Shown here: one piece after another, positions 23,100-35,273 of the stretch
Numbering within the stretch: the stretch's first letter is position 1
How the letters are laid out: every line of letters starts with the position of its first letter
Source: Pyrus communis
Taxonomy: Eukaryota > Streptophyta > Magnoliopsida > Rosales > Rosaceae
NCBI RefSeq assembly: GCF_963583255.1
Contig: NC_084806.1
Span: 24,488,735 to 24,552,734 of the forward strand
Reading direction: 5' to 3'
Length of the DNA: 64,000 bases
Translations under genes and position numbers: made by a program
Notes under the pieces: generated by a model
The model's database searches: none
The model's input: only the letters and a program-made list of their open reading frames with translations
What the model was told of the DNA's origin: nothing

Positions 23100-23420
23100 A
23101 TCCATTTTCAAAATTTCTTTCAAGATCAAGCCTCTACGACCCTTGAAGAAACAAATACAAATTTCATTTCTTTCACGATCAAGCCTCTATAGCCCTCGAA
23201 GAAAAGTTTAATTTCATCCAAGACCAAGCCTCCACAACCCTTGAAGGAATGTTTTGTTAAAGAAATACGCCTCAACGACCCTTGACGAAATTCATCACCC
23301 CTATTGAAGACCAAGCCTCAATGGCCCTTAAAGAAATGTTTCATTCAAGAAATACGCCTCCATGGCCCTTTAAGAAGCAAACTAATTCAAGATCAAGTCT
23401 CGACGACCCTTGAGTTAGAG
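23100..23420. repeat. Short repeats upstream of 3' LTR
   Basis: Six or so copies of CAAG.CTC.ACGACCCTTGA spaced 45-60 bp. Related copies continue into both LTRs. They lie directly before the polypurine tract near 23488. Confidence 0.65.
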
Positions 23421-23501
23421 CATTCACATTGCAGGACTTGAATACATGTTTCCTACATGTGACAAGCACATGCTTACAACGCGCCTTGAAGTGGGGGCAT
23501 T

Positions 23502-24398
23502 TGTAGACATGTAAATTTCATTGCATACAAATGATGCATCGCAAAACTCCACCTGGCATATGATCACAAATGGACAAGTCATGAATGACATATGGCACAT
23601 ATCAAGCAAAGGAAGTATAAAACTTCTCCAAAATTCGGCAATAAGGGAGAATTCCCCTTAAATTCGGCTACGGAATCCAAATTGATCCTAAAATTGGAAA
23701 GAAAGCTAAAGCATCTTAATAAAACAAGTAAGAATTGAAGATTGCTCACAAAATAGGCAACAAGATCCTTAAATTCGGCCAAGGGAGTAAAGTGGTTGAA
23801 ATTAAGACACAAAACATGCCTAAAATCATCCCAAAGGAAAGCCTTGAGAAGACTATAAATACAAGGTCCTCCCACGAGCATAAAGGTCGAAAAATCTCTA
23901 CACAGAAGAACCTCTGCCAAACCTTTGAAGACTAATACGCTGCCAAAGCTCTCTTCGAAGAACATTCAACCAAAGCCGAAGCTTTCTCTCGACCAAAGCC
24001 GAAGCACTTCCTTGAAGAATCAAGAAGCGCTCGTGCCAATTCCTTCAAGACTTTGTTGCAAGCTTATAAACTTGTAGCAACATTCGTTTCAAGATCAAGT
24101 CGCCAAGGCCCTTGAAGCAACGAACTCCCGCATCAAACACTACCTTCGCGGCACCCTTGAGGTGAAGATCATCCATACGTTGTTTTCAAGCTCAAAACTC
24201 GAAGCAATTGTTCAACCGTTCGTCCGAGATCAAGTCATCGCGATCTTTGGATCAACAATCATGCATCTATATCAAATTTGAAGACTGAATTAGAGGAAAA
24301 GTTGTAAACAGAGATTGTAACCTACAAATTCAAATCAATACAAATCTACTGTGTACACGTGTTCTTGTTTCATTCGATACATAATTTTTGTGTTTACA
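23502..24398 (+). repeat. 3' LTR of outer gypsy element
   Basis: 897 bp, TGTAGACATG...GTTTACA, followed by the duplicated ATATT. The TATA box is at 23853-23862. It carries the empty Cassandra site near 24271. Confidence 0.9.
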
Positions 24399-24403
24399 AT
24401 ATT

Positions 24404-25155
24404 TCCAACAACATGATCCCAAAGTAGCAATTTAACCCTAAATCTAACTAGAGCATGTGTGGCACAATTTACAACATTTGACAAGGGAAGCCAAACAATG
24501 AAACTACTCTTCACATATACAATCATATAAAATCCTACTATAATAGTGAAAGAATAATTACAAGGGATAATCCTAAACTAGGAAGCTCAAGATTATAGGA
24601 ATCCTTATACAAGTCAACAATGGTTAGTGATGAGCTACTAGGTTCTAATAGAAATAATTAGAGCAGTGGGAGAAAAAGAAAAGAAAATTGTTCACAAGAT
24701 TTGAAGGTAATGAATGTTTTCAATCTGGAAGAGATTAATTACTCAATTAGCGGGAGACCAAAGGAAACCTTGTTTCAGATCTCTCTTGGGGACCAATCAA
24801 ATTTTGTTTTGATTTATGTTTTTAATAAAACAAAATGAGGATTATGTTTTTAATCAAGCACATTGTTGACAAGAAGTCAAGAGGGTTAGCAAGAACTCAA
24901 GGTTTGAAATTTATTAGATTAAGTAATAATTATATTTGTTTTCCTATTGTAGTGCATTTTTGCAGGAAATTTTGATTAAAACCACAATGGTTGCTTCTTA
25001 ATTAATTGAGAAACAAAGTTGTGTTATAATATAGGCCAATAAGTATTGCAATATAGAGTAAATATTTATTGACATATATCGATTGTATTCCTAGGAATTA
25101 TGTTATTGTGTTTTATGATAATAAGTCCACCATCTTTTAGGAATTATTAGTTCCT
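24404..25155. other. AT-rich sequence, possibly old copia-derived
   Basis: No coding frame. A short stretch near 24500-24560 resembles, on the - strand, the copia LTR start region at 34530-34600, so part may be an old relic of that family. The rest is unassigned. Confidence 0.35.
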
Positions 25156-25159
25156 AAGG

Positions 25160-25305
25160 AGGATACATTGATATAAAGTATCACTATATGAAATTATAGT
25201 GGGGAGGGATGAAGTGAGAGTTGACCATACACCCTCGGGTAAGATGATGGCCAATCCTATGACTAAAGGATTGCTCTCAAAGGTAATTCAAAGGAGTATG
25301 TGAAT
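25160..25305 (+). pseudogene. Copia RNase H C-terminal remnant
   Basis: The frame from about 25167 gives YEIIVGRDEVRVDHTPSGK then MMANPMTKGLLSKV, the typical end of copia RNase H (HTPS..M.AD..TK). A TGA interrupts just upstream, and nothing recognisable of RT remains before it. It pairs with the LTR at 25918. Confidence 0.75.
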
Positions 25306-25917
25306 CCAAGTTGGAATCATCTAGATGTTGTAGTCAGGGCATTGTAGTATGGGCATCATTGATGGGATTTTGAGGACACATGAAGTGAACAATTCAATGT
25401 GACTCTATCTAGTTGATTGGTTTGGATAAAAGATAAAGGGGCACTAGTGAGGTAACAGAGTTATAATAGATCTTCTCATATGTAAAATCTGTTTATAGGC
25501 ATCAAGTTTGAATTTGTATAACATCTTAGTGCATAGTGTGTAAAGTCATTAATAAGGTGTATCGAGGAAAGCCTCTGGATTGGTATAAGAGGAAGTACTT
25601 GATCGAAATTTCAGTGCAGGCCAAGTTAGACTTGGCTGAAGTTGCCATTAATACTAGGTACAAATGGTATTTTCCTAGTAAACAGTAATGGTGACATTTT
25701 ACTTAAAAGATAGTAAAATGGAGTCGCTAGTACAAGTGCGGTCAATAATAATGATCAAAGCATGCGCACGTATAAGCCAAACCACAGACTGACGATAGTT
25801 TACGAATGTTTGTACACTACAGTTGGAAAGTCAAGAGTAATTAGGAGTTGATACTTAATAATGATATCCAATCTATGTAGCCAACGAGACCTTACACCAT
25901 CAAGATCGAGTGGGAAA
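25306..25917. other. Sequence between copia RNase H and its 3' LTR
   Basis: Non-coding. It ends in a polypurine tract, GAGTGGGAAA, directly before the LTR start at 25918. Confidence 0.5.
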
Positions 25918-26278
25918 TGTTGGAATATGGTCATGATGATGTTGGCTTTACTATGTGTGTATTTGATGTATTGAGGTGCACCATAAGATTGGTGTATTAA
26001 TATACACTTAACCAAAGGGTGTGATAAGAGGGATGACATATCATAAGGGTTATACCCTCTATAAGTGACGTGTCTTATCATGAAAGGATAAAACCCTTAT
26101 AAGAAGTCTCACAACTATCTAAAAAGGGTGTGATGAAGTTTATAAAAAGATGATTCATTCCTCTAAACAAATAATCCAATCTATACGAGGATATATGACG
26201 ACTATTTCTCTCTTCTTTTCCTTTGGTGTGATATTTCTCCCTTGGAACTACTGTATAGTAATTAATAGTCTAACAACA
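25918..26278 (+). repeat. 3' LTR of a decayed copia element
   Basis: About 361 bp from TGTTGGAATATGG to CTAACAACA, following a polypurine tract. It contains a TATA-like TTTATAAAAAG near 26138. The 5' partner is not in the window. Confidence 0.7.
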
Positions 26279-26915
26279 ATAGAGATTGATCCTACAAAAA
26301 GTTTCTACCATAAAATCTATTGGTAATTTGAAGAGTAACCTAAGTCCTTATAGACACATGTAAAGTCATTTCTTTCATTGATATGAAATTCATTTAGGAC
26401 TGGGGATTGGGGATTACTGGATTAAAGCGAGAGTGAAGGCTAACTAGTGCATGTTAATGTGATGAATGATGAGGAAAGCATGCGTCACAAGAGTAGATTA
26501 GGAAATTACGAAGGAATGCCGACAAGGGGAAACTGGTTGGGCAAGGCCAAGTTTCCCAGCCATATGAGACATTAAATTTGGTGATGGGATTATTAGGCCA
26601 TGACTAGACAGCCTACGGCTGTGTCCCTTTGATAAATATACATTGTGTGGTGTGGTGTGGTCTGAAACTGCGATCCAAACGCGTAGAAATTCACTCACCC
26701 TAGAAGAAAAGAAAGAAAAATATATAGGCCTTGAACCGCCGAGGTGGTGACTGACGACCGCGCCCAGGCTTACTGCCTGTCTGCCTGACCTATAACAACC
26801 GCAAAATATTATAAGCATCGCAGGATTTATCAGAGAGATCAACGAAGAGAGAGTTACTGATAAAGATCTCTAACTGTATGGGATGTGAAACTCTCTCCCT
26901 ATTCTTTCTTCTACA
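26279..26915. other. No feature recognised
   Basis: Mixed-composition sequence between the copia LTR and the hAT-like element. I see no gene, repeat or RNA. Confidence 0.4.
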
Positions 26916-27514
26916 TAGGGGTGGTAAGGTATGGAATTTTAAACTGAAAATGAGATACCAATTCCAAACCTAAAATTTTCGGGACAGGAATTTTAATTCC
27001 AATCCTGTAGCGCAATTTTGGTATTCCCGAAATGTTTTCGACATTTCGAGATGGATCGGGACTGGATTTTGTGTTTTGAATTTTTGGGTTGAAATTTAAG
27101 ACTTTTGGGCTGTGTGTGAAAATTTGAGCTTTTGGCATGAAATTTTGTTGCCCAATTTCATATCAATTGAAATTTAGGTTTTTATCTCATACCAATTCAT
27201 TCACACCAAGTCAAGTTGACGTTTCAAAGTTCGAAATTACTTGATTTCATACTTCTATTTATAATATAATCTACTATCAAACTACTTAAATTCAACATTC
27301 AACATGCATGTAATATAAAAAAAGTATATATATATATATATATATTCAACATTCACACATTGAATATGTACCATCGATTCCTGTATCCAAAGATTCCGAA
27401 TCGGTTCGCTATGGAGTCTCAAAAATTTCAGTATTATCAATTCAAAATTTTTCAGTATGAAATTGAAATTTTTTTTGTTTGCTTTGGAATTTTCAAAAAA
27501 AATTTCCAGCCCTA
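26916..27514. mobile_element. Probable hAT-type MITE upstream of the CER3-like pseudogene
   Basis: The ends read TAGGGGTGGTAA at the left and, inverted, TAGGGCTGGAAA at the right, close to the hAT terminal consensus. The interior is short inverted words (GGAATTTT, AATTCC) without coding capacity. I could not resolve a clear 8-bp target duplication. An AT microsatellite lies at 27324-27346. Confidence 0.5.
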
Positions 27515-27810
27515 TAGATACATATCTTCGATCGAGAGCGATTGCTCAAATTCATTTAAATAGTACTTGAGAAGGCAACCACCACACATGTACTATTGCT
27601 GCCAGGTCGCTAGAAAATTTCAAAACGCAAATTAAGTGGTGAATATTACCTCACTCCTCTCTCTCTCTACATCTTTCTAGTGATCATCTTGCTAGTTACC
27701 TAGTCTGGTCTTGGGAGATTTTCTGGAAAACCCTTTCTTTCTCATCAACAACCATCCAGTCCTCCTAAAGATTTTCGGAAGATCGATCAGAAGCGTTCAC
27801 ATACATACAT

Positions 27811-30715
27811 ATGGGTGCTCCTTTGTCTGCTTGGCCTTGGGAATACCTAGGCTCCTTCAAGGTATGTACTACTTATTTTTTCCTTTAGTTTTTGTCATTC
27901 TATTCCATATTGGATTCAGATTAATTAATCGGTACTTATTCATATAGTATATATGGGATTTGGTTGAAATAATTACAGTGTGTGCTGTTCGGACCTTTGA
28001 TCTGAGAAGTCTTGTATTCCAAAATCCATGAGAAAGTGGATCCGCTCACAGTCCTCACCAGTAGCTGGTGTCTTCATGTTCTCATATTGTGCGCGCTTCG
28101 AGCCCTAACTCACCAGCTATGGACTAGGTACACCAGCATGCTTTTCCTCACAAGAAATCGCCGGATCATCCAACAGGGCGTTGATTTCAAGCAGATTGAC
28201 AAAGAATGGCACTGGTAATTCATTCATCCATACCATCTTTTGCCTTAATTACTTATTATAATTTATAAAATTTGATCCTTTTGATTAAGGGTTCAATAGA
28301 GATAAAAGTCATATTTTAAGTTTAATAACTACTTTTTCTTTTTTCTTTTTCTTTTTTTTTTTTTCAAAAGTTTAATAATTAATTAGATTTTGATCTGTTA
28401 TTTTTTACGTTTGTTTTGTAGGGATAATTTCATAATTCTTCAAGTGATAATTGCGTCCATTGTCTGCTGTTTGCTTCCGTCGCTTGTGCAGAAGCTTCCC
28501 TTGTGGAGTACAATAGGATTTATTGCCACTCTGGTACTGCACGTGGGAGTTTCAGAGCCTTTATATTATTGGCTTCACAGACGTTTTCACAGCAACAGCT
28601 ACTTTTTTGACAATTAGCATTCACTTCGCCATACATCTCCCGTACCACAGCCCAGTACAGGTTGTTGGTACATCATTAATAATATTAACTACTTACTACC
28701 AAACCTTTCTATCATTCTGATCAACTTGTCCCGTTACCATATCGTCTTCATTCATTTTTCCCAAATGTCTACTCTACCTCGAGTAATCTCGGATGTTTTA
28801 ATCGTTTAATTTTTGTTTAAAAATACAAAAAATATAATATAATAACTAAAACATTCAGGGTACGAGAGCAGCTTAGTTTTTTTGGATTGTGCTATTAACG
28901 TACATTTTTTTATTTCTTGCACATTTCTTTTAATTTCTAGTAATCAGATTAAATGAATAGAATAATATAAATAGATAAAAGTTAACAAGGACATGGGAGA
29001 CATAAAAAATGATGTGTGAAAAGTATTACTTTTTTTTTTTTTTGCTCCCAAGTGCTTTATTAATTTATTTCATTTGGAGTTGTATCAATAATTTTTTTAT
29101 CATAATATTTTTTGTGTGCAGCTGGAAATGCAACCCTATTGGAGCATCTGATATTGAGCATAATTATTGGAGTTCCAGTTTGTGGTACGAGTCTGATGGG
29201 TTGTGGATCAGTGTGCACCATCTATGGCTACGTTTTGGTTTTTGATTTTCTGAGATGTTTGGGGCATTCCAATGTTGAGGTCATTCCTCATCTACTCTTT
29301 GAGAAAAACCCCTTCCTCGGATATCTTCTCTATACTCCAACGTGAGCAATTACCTACTACATCTCTCTCTCTCTCTCTCTCTCTCTCTGAGATTGATAGA
29401 TTGATACACAAATATATTAAGGGGATAAGAATGTGTGTACTCTGCCAAAAACAAATAATTAATCCATAAATAACATTCTTTTTTTAACAAACCATATTAA
29501 TCAATACTAAAGGAGGATAGGGGTGGGCTTAACTTCACAATGGGGTAACACTAATGTGGTTCAAATTCTCTTTTGCTGAGAATCGAACATAAAATCTCTC
29601 ACTTGCAATGAAAAAGAATACTACCAGACCGTAGTAAAATATCAATAAGCTAAATATAACATAGTTTTGTACTCCAACTTTTACCCAAAGAAGAAGCCTA
29701 ATCACACTGCGTTCGTACTTATGTACTATTGCCACTAGAGGAAAGAAAATGAATAACTTTACGTAATAAATGAGTTTGATTTCTAATTATTGTGATACGA
29801 ATACAAAAATATATACAGTATTTTCAAGTAGTTGTTGTGTTTAACAAAACTCTTGGTTGATTTGTTTTGTTTTCCTCTTGATGGTATATGGACATGCAGA
29901 TACCACAGCCTGCACGATACTGAAATGGACACCAACTTCTGCCTTTTCATGCCTCTCTTTGATGCACTGGGGAAGACACTAAAAGCAAAATCACAGGGAC
30001 TACACAAAAAGATTAGCTTAAATGCATGTGGGTACGGGGAATTATTTAACAGCTAACTTTAATATCCCAAATTTAAAGTTATTCATATGATTAGTAGTTA
30101 GGGTAAGATTTTCAGTAAATAATAGTGGTGAATGCAGGTAAAAATGGCAAGCCACCGTATTTCGTTTTCCTCGTACATGTGGTTGATTTGTCGTCGTCTT
30201 TGCACGTGCCGTTTGTCTTACGATCATTCTCATCGGTACCATTCCCAATGAGATTCTTCCTAGTGTTTGCTTGGCCTTCAAGCATGGTAACCATGCTAGC
30301 AATGTGGGCATGGGCTAAAACTTTCCTAGTTTCATTTTACAACCTCAGAGGCCGCTTGCACCAGACATGGGGTTGTGCCTCGATACGGCTTTCAGGTTTG
30401 CCCTCCTATATATATACATATAAAACTTTTTGTTATAATCCAATGTGCTTTCTTGTCAATTGTGCATACTCTGAATCTGAACTATTTATAAGCTTGAATC
30501 TTACTTGAACGCGTTGTTTATATAAACATTAGCCAAGCTAGTCTATAACTACTGCATAAGTTTATTTACATACTTTAACTTGGATGAATTTGTGGTTTAC
30601 TTTACAGTACGTTTTACCATTTGCTCTAGAAGGCATCAATAATCAAATAGAGCAAGCAATCCTTATAGCTGACAGGATGGGGGTCAAGGTCATCAGCCTT
30701 GCAGCACTGAATAAG
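27811..30715 (+). pseudogene. CER3: CER3/WAX2-like wax biosynthesis gene, truncated pseudogene
   Basis: Seven exons are visible with GT-AG borders: 27811-27861, 27979-28214, 28422-28661, 29122-29341, 29900-30027, 30138-30395 and 30608-30715. They translate to the N-terminal two thirds of CER3/WAX2, the partner of CER1 in making very-long-chain alkanes for cuticular wax in the endoplasmic reticulum. Matches include [44 protein letters not shown] and [13 protein letters not shown]. Lesions: TGA at 28003-28005; TAG at 28615-28617 inside the second His box, which reads HSLRH for the expected HSFHH; HSLHD for HSLHH in exon 5; and one extra T near 30373, which shifts the frame before exon 7. The C-terminal WAX2 domain (about 220 residues) is missing downstream. 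It is closer to CER3 than CER1 throughout. A functional copy presumably exists elsewhere. Confidence 0.88.
29362..29388. repeat. TC microsatellite in CER3-like intron
   Basis: An uninterrupted (TC)n run of about 13 units in the intron between exons 4 and 5. Confidence 0.85.
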
Positions 30716-32093
30716 GTTGGTATCTCATTCCTTTCCTATTTATTAACTCCCTTTTTTTTTCTTTTTTTTTTATTTGGGAAGTGACAAATTCAATCCGTTT
30801 CTGATTATGGTTGTTGGCCGTACCAATATTAATTTTGAAAGAAACGATAGGTAGGTAAAATTTCAGTTGAATTAGAGAGAGTTTTAACCATCAGGGATGT
30901 TAAACTATGGCATGGAATCATTATCATGCTATATTAAAACTCAAACACCCCACACCAACTGCATGCACATGTTTTCTGCAGCGTTTTGGGTCATGCACAT
31001 AGCATTCGTATTTAAGACTCGATCAACCAAGTGCACTGAATGTGAAAACTCAAAATTCTATAATGCTTTGAAATTTGAGATTTTCTGGGTGTTTTAACCA
31101 TCAAATTTTGAATTTTTTTCTCTACATTTAAAACACTCTTAAGTATGCCATATTTCGGGGTACCATAGAAAATTCCCTAAAAACTAGAACTACACTTAGG
31201 TAATCCACCAACTAAGTGCCACCATATGGCACTACCGTACCGTATTGATCTAGCATTTGTGCACAAGATGAACTAGTTATCGGTTTATTAGTACTTTTCT
31301 TCTTTAAATGTTGAAGAAAATCTCAAGTTCGAATAGCCATTATCAAAGTAAAAATGGTTCCTTTGGGCATGATTAATTAAAGGGGATTATATGCCTAAAA
31401 GTCTTGTTATGTTGGAATTAAAGTATACAAAAAAGAGAGACAATATAGATATTGGGTGGAGAAATCTAAGTATCTATCTAAATATCTTCCTTCTTATTAG
31501 AGTGCTATCTATAGACATATGATTCATTATATGGGAATTTCGCATGTAATTGCTAGTGAACAATATAATGACCATGTTATACATCTAGGTCATTAATCAA
31601 ATAATTCACAATAAAATGTTGAACAAACTCACAAAAACGCTTTTCTCAATAAGCAATACGGGTATCCAAGGTCAATTTTAACTAAATGGTCTGGGGACCA
31701 ATTTTCGATGTGAGCAATCCTTGCAAGGACCTACACAATGCATTATGTTGAGACCTCAAAATATGTCCGTAGAAATTTGTAAAAATTCTACACATCATTT
31801 GTGGATGTTGAATAGCGAAGATAGTCATTCTATAATTTGATCAATAAACTTTGGATCATGATAAGCATACACTACTTTTATGATTATGCGATAAACTCAT
31901 AAAGAAAGTAGGAACTTCTTTGAAAATATAAATTGAACAGAATTAAAATACAAAAGACAATTAACGGATTCATATTAACATAAGAAAATTGAATAAAACA
32001 AAATGATCAACATAATGAAAATTGTTGAAAAATTAATAGAATAAAATAAAGTGGCAAGCAATTGAGAGAGAACTCTACCGTTACTTGTTTACT
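30716..32093. other. AT-rich sequence after the CER3-like pseudogene
   Basis: The next CER3 exons would be expected here but I find none of their sequence. No other feature is recognised. Confidence 0.45.
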
Positions 32094-32102
32094 AAACTCA
32101 AG

Positions 32103-32922
32103 AGGTGCATTTTTGCTCACACACATTAACTTTGGTGTATACTCATCATATACCTTATTAGTTATTATGTGTCTCATCTTCTAACCCTAGTAAACTTGTT
32201 AATTAATATATTTTTTTAAATTTTTAAAACTAAATTAAACATGATTAAATAAATAAACTCAATCCCATAAACTTTTCAACTTCCCCAACCAGCCAACCCC
32301 CACCCACCCACGCCACCCTTTCAATCTTCTTGTTCAGAAGCCATGGCGGATCAGCCACTTCTGTCGTCCGCCCTCTGGCCTCCGCCATCCCTCTTATTTC
32401 ACTGTAACTCTAATTTATTTTATAAAGAAAACTCAACAAATGTCCTCGCCAAGAAAATATATCCCAACTGGCAAAAAATTTCAAATTTGTGTGTGCACAG
32501 AAATGTCCTCACCAAGAAAGAGAAAGGGCTGGTTCTTTAGGTGAGGCTGCTATCGAATTTCATGGCTGCAATGGTGCAGTCGTCGTAGTTGTCTCCAGCT
32601 GTTGTTGTATGGTCTTCGATTATTGAGTCGACGATCATATAGTCACAGTGGAAGAAAAGGTAAAAACAATGTTCCCATCGTCATCATCGAATCTTTGGCC
32701 GTGGGTGGGTGGGTGTTCATGGGGTTGCTGGGTGGAGAAGTTGAAACGCTGGAGGGGTTTGGATTTTTATTTTTATTTTAAAGGCTTAAAATTAGTTTCA
32801 AATTTTGAAAAAAATATATTTAATTAACAAGTTTACTAGGGTTAAAAATAGGACACATGACAGCTAATAAAGTGTGTGGTGAGCATACACCAAAATTAAT
32901 ATGGGTGAGCAAAAATGCACCC
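32103..32922. mobile_element. Mutator-like non-autonomous element (possible Pack-MULE)
   Basis: Terminal inverted repeats of about 115 bp: the left arm starts GGTGCATTTTTGCTCAC at 32104 and the right arm ends GTGAGCAAAAATGCACC at 32922. They continue to match through the TACTAGGGTTA region. The 9-bp direct repeat AAACTCAAG flanks both sides (32094-32102 and 32923-32931), the Mutator size. The 590-bp interior is GC-richer than its surroundings and holds genic-looking sequence. On the - strand a frame near 32640-32540 reads AGDNYDDCTIAAMKFD before a stop. No transposase is present. Confidence 0.75.
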
Positions 32923-32931
32923 AAACTCAAG

Positions 32932-33616
32932 GGCAAGAGACAAAAACTCAAGCACTAATAATAGAACATAATGATTTTCCATCTGTATCAGGAAACAAGT
33001 CCGAAATACCAAAGTGGTTTGTACCTATCGAGTGCGAAATTATAGGAGAATGTAAAATTGTCTCAACCACTTTTCTATTGCCTTTATAATTCAAGACTTT
33101 GTTAAAAAAATCCACCTAATATGTTGGTGTGTGGCAAAACTACACTCAATGCCATGCATATAGAAAAATTAATCCACCAAAAATTAGTTTTTGTTGTTTA
33201 TGCAAAAATCGAGACTTCAAGCTCTCAATTATTCATGAGAAAAGAACTCCAGGTTCCTATTCGATTAAGAAAGTTTGGTTCTGATTTAATTATTTATCAT
33301 TTAGGATGTCTAATTACATTCCTGGTCACGAGACAAAACAGTTTCTTATCATTGTTGGAAAAATACATCCTCAAGGTTGGTTGTTCCACCGAGTCCGACA
33401 TTCGTATTCTCATTTGAGTTATAGATGCAATGAGCTATAGGCTCCCAACTGCGTGAATATAAACTTTTAAATTCATGATACGGAACTGTAAGCCTCCCAC
33501 ACATCGTTGGATGAGAATCAAAAATCAACAAACTGAAATTCGATTCTTATTAAAAGATGAGAGTTAGAGGGACTACAGGTCTTGATCTTTTAACCAATAT
33601 TTTGATAGAAAACATC

Positions 33617-33661
<45 letters not shown>

Positions 33662-34478
33662 GCCTTTCGTGGAGATTAAAGCCGTGTAAAAACATAAGAA
33701 ATTGTGATGTAAAAGAGGCATCTTTATACCATATGCATAAGAGATACGAGATATGTTGACTCGTACATAAGCCTTCGTGATCAGTTCATACTAGTTGAAA
33801 ATATATTTAGACCATTTCCAAAGGAAACGTTAAATTATAACAATCAATTGAATTATAATTGATGACTGATGTGACACTCTAAAATTTTATGTCAAATTTT
33901 GTACTTCCCCACCCCAATTGTCAAATGTTGTATCTTATTAATATAACACTTTAAATGATTCTGCTTATTAAAAAAATGTTGAAACAAAATTTTTGTTGTT
34001 TGAAATGTTAATAGAATAAGGGATCCACCATTAAAACTAATTAAAAATAAATTTGACGTTGATCACAAATTGACTTTTATTCACAAAAGCTTCAAATCTA
34101 GTCGGTAAATAGCACTTCGTTTGGAAGGATTTATGATGTCAAATATTCACAATAGCATCTGCAACTAAGATTTTATATCTCATTTAAAGATGTTCTTAAA
34201 CGTCACATATCATGAATTGAAAACTACTCTTTTGCTTTAATAGTATCATTCCAAGAAAAGAAAAAAAAGAAAGAAAAAAAAAATACCTGCACAATATTTG
34301 GCATGGTGGAAAGCCAAAAGTCATGGTCCGTTGAATGTATGTAATCAACTAATAAGTAATTTGTTAATATTAAGTAATAGATAATCAGCATGAGTAGCAT
34401 AGTGGTGACATGAAATCAAGGCAATAGGATTTGGAACGTATGGCATATAAATGAAACAGCATATCAAGAGTTTGATAA
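32932..34478. other. AT-rich intergenic sequence with AT microsatellite
   Basis: (AT)19 at 33621-33658. No gene or element boundary is recognised in the rest. Confidence 0.5.
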
Positions 34479-34479
34479 T

Positions 34480-34559
34480 AATAGAAGAAAGAATGCTTTC
34501 CAATATGATTTGTATTCTTCTCATTTAGAGTTATATATACAATCATATACAATCCTAAC
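34480..34559 (-). repeat. Copia 3' LTR segment
   Basis: The segment matches 49839-49892 (CCAATATGATTTGTATTCTT and flanks). A possible LTR start is TGTTAGGATTG on the - strand at 34559. The LTR is unusually short if this is complete, so the boundary is provisional. Confidence 0.45.
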
Positions 34560-35270
34560 ATAATAAGGAAAGAGTAAATACAATTGATTACAAGAATATA
34601 TGTCGCACATGCCCAACTTATCTAGAAACCTCGAGAACTTGTTGCTAGAAACCCCCTTAGTGAGAATGTCCACTACTTGGTCTTCAGTTCTTATGGAAGG
34701 AACCTCAATTACCTTACCATCCAACTTTTCCTTAATAAAGAACCTATCAACCACCACATGCTTGGTTCGATCATGTTGCATTGGATTATGAGCAATATCA
34801 CGAGCCGCTTTATTGTCACAGAATAACTTCATCGGCTGAGTATGTTTGACCTCCAAATCTTGTAACAGAAACTTAAGCCATAAGATATCACAAATACCAA
34901 GTGCCATACCGCTGTATTCAACTTTTGCGCTCGACCTTGCTATTACATTTTGCTTCTTGCTTCTCCACATTACTAGATTTCCCCCAACAAAGTTGAAATA
35001 TTCGGATGTTGAGTGCCTATCATCCATTGATCTTGCCCAGTCAACGTCCATATATCCCTTAACTCTGAAATGCCCATTTTTTCAAAACAGAATTCCTTTA
35101 CCCGGACTTTCTTTCAAGTAACTAATTATTCTCATAACAACACTCATATGTTGTTCTCCTGGATTGTGCATATATTGACTAACTACACTTATATGAGCAA
35201 GATCAGGCCTAGCATGAGCCAAATACATTAATCTTCCCACTAACTTTTGGTACCTCCCTTTATCAACCAG
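34521..35270 (-). pseudogene. Copia RNase H domain
   Basis: The open stretch 34521-35051 reads GYMDVDWARSMDDRHSTS, VMWRSKKQNVIARSSAKVEY, LFCDNKAARDIAHNP and DQVVDILTKGVSS, the standard copia RNase H series. The usual SSAEAE box is altered to SSAKVE. The upstream part (35052-35270, YLAHARPDLAHI, YMHNPGEQHM) continues in a shifted frame. Confidence 0.8.
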
Positions 35271-35273
35271 TAC

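Larger units (their letters stand above)
951..24398 (+). mobile_element. Outer Ty3/gypsy LTR retrotransposon, Tat-like, degenerate
   Basis: The element begins TGTAAACATG and ends GTTTACA. It is flanked by the 5-bp direct repeat ATATT at 946-950 and 24399-24403. Order on the + strand: 5' LTR, primer-binding-like site, gag, reverse transcriptase, RNase H, integrase, a long 3' region with tandem repeats and an antisense ORF, a polypurine tract (GAAGTGGGGG near 23488), and the 3' LTR. Where the LTRs start they differ at roughly one base in ten by eye, so the insertion is old. All coding parts carry stops or frameshifts. Three later insertions lie inside: a Cassandra LTR, an Athila-like element, and a solo LTR within that. 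The Tat assignment rests on the pol protein style, the long 3' region and the antisense ORF, and is an inference. Confidence 0.85.

Noticed and set aside
32343..32540. Short frame MADQPLLSS... inside the Mutator-like element as an independent gene
   Set aside because: It lacks recognised homology and ends in low complexity; it is better treated as possible captured sequence.
33121..33417. 98-codon frame in AT-rich sequence as a gene
   Set aside because: No recognisable domain, AT-rich codon usage and no neighbouring gene structure.
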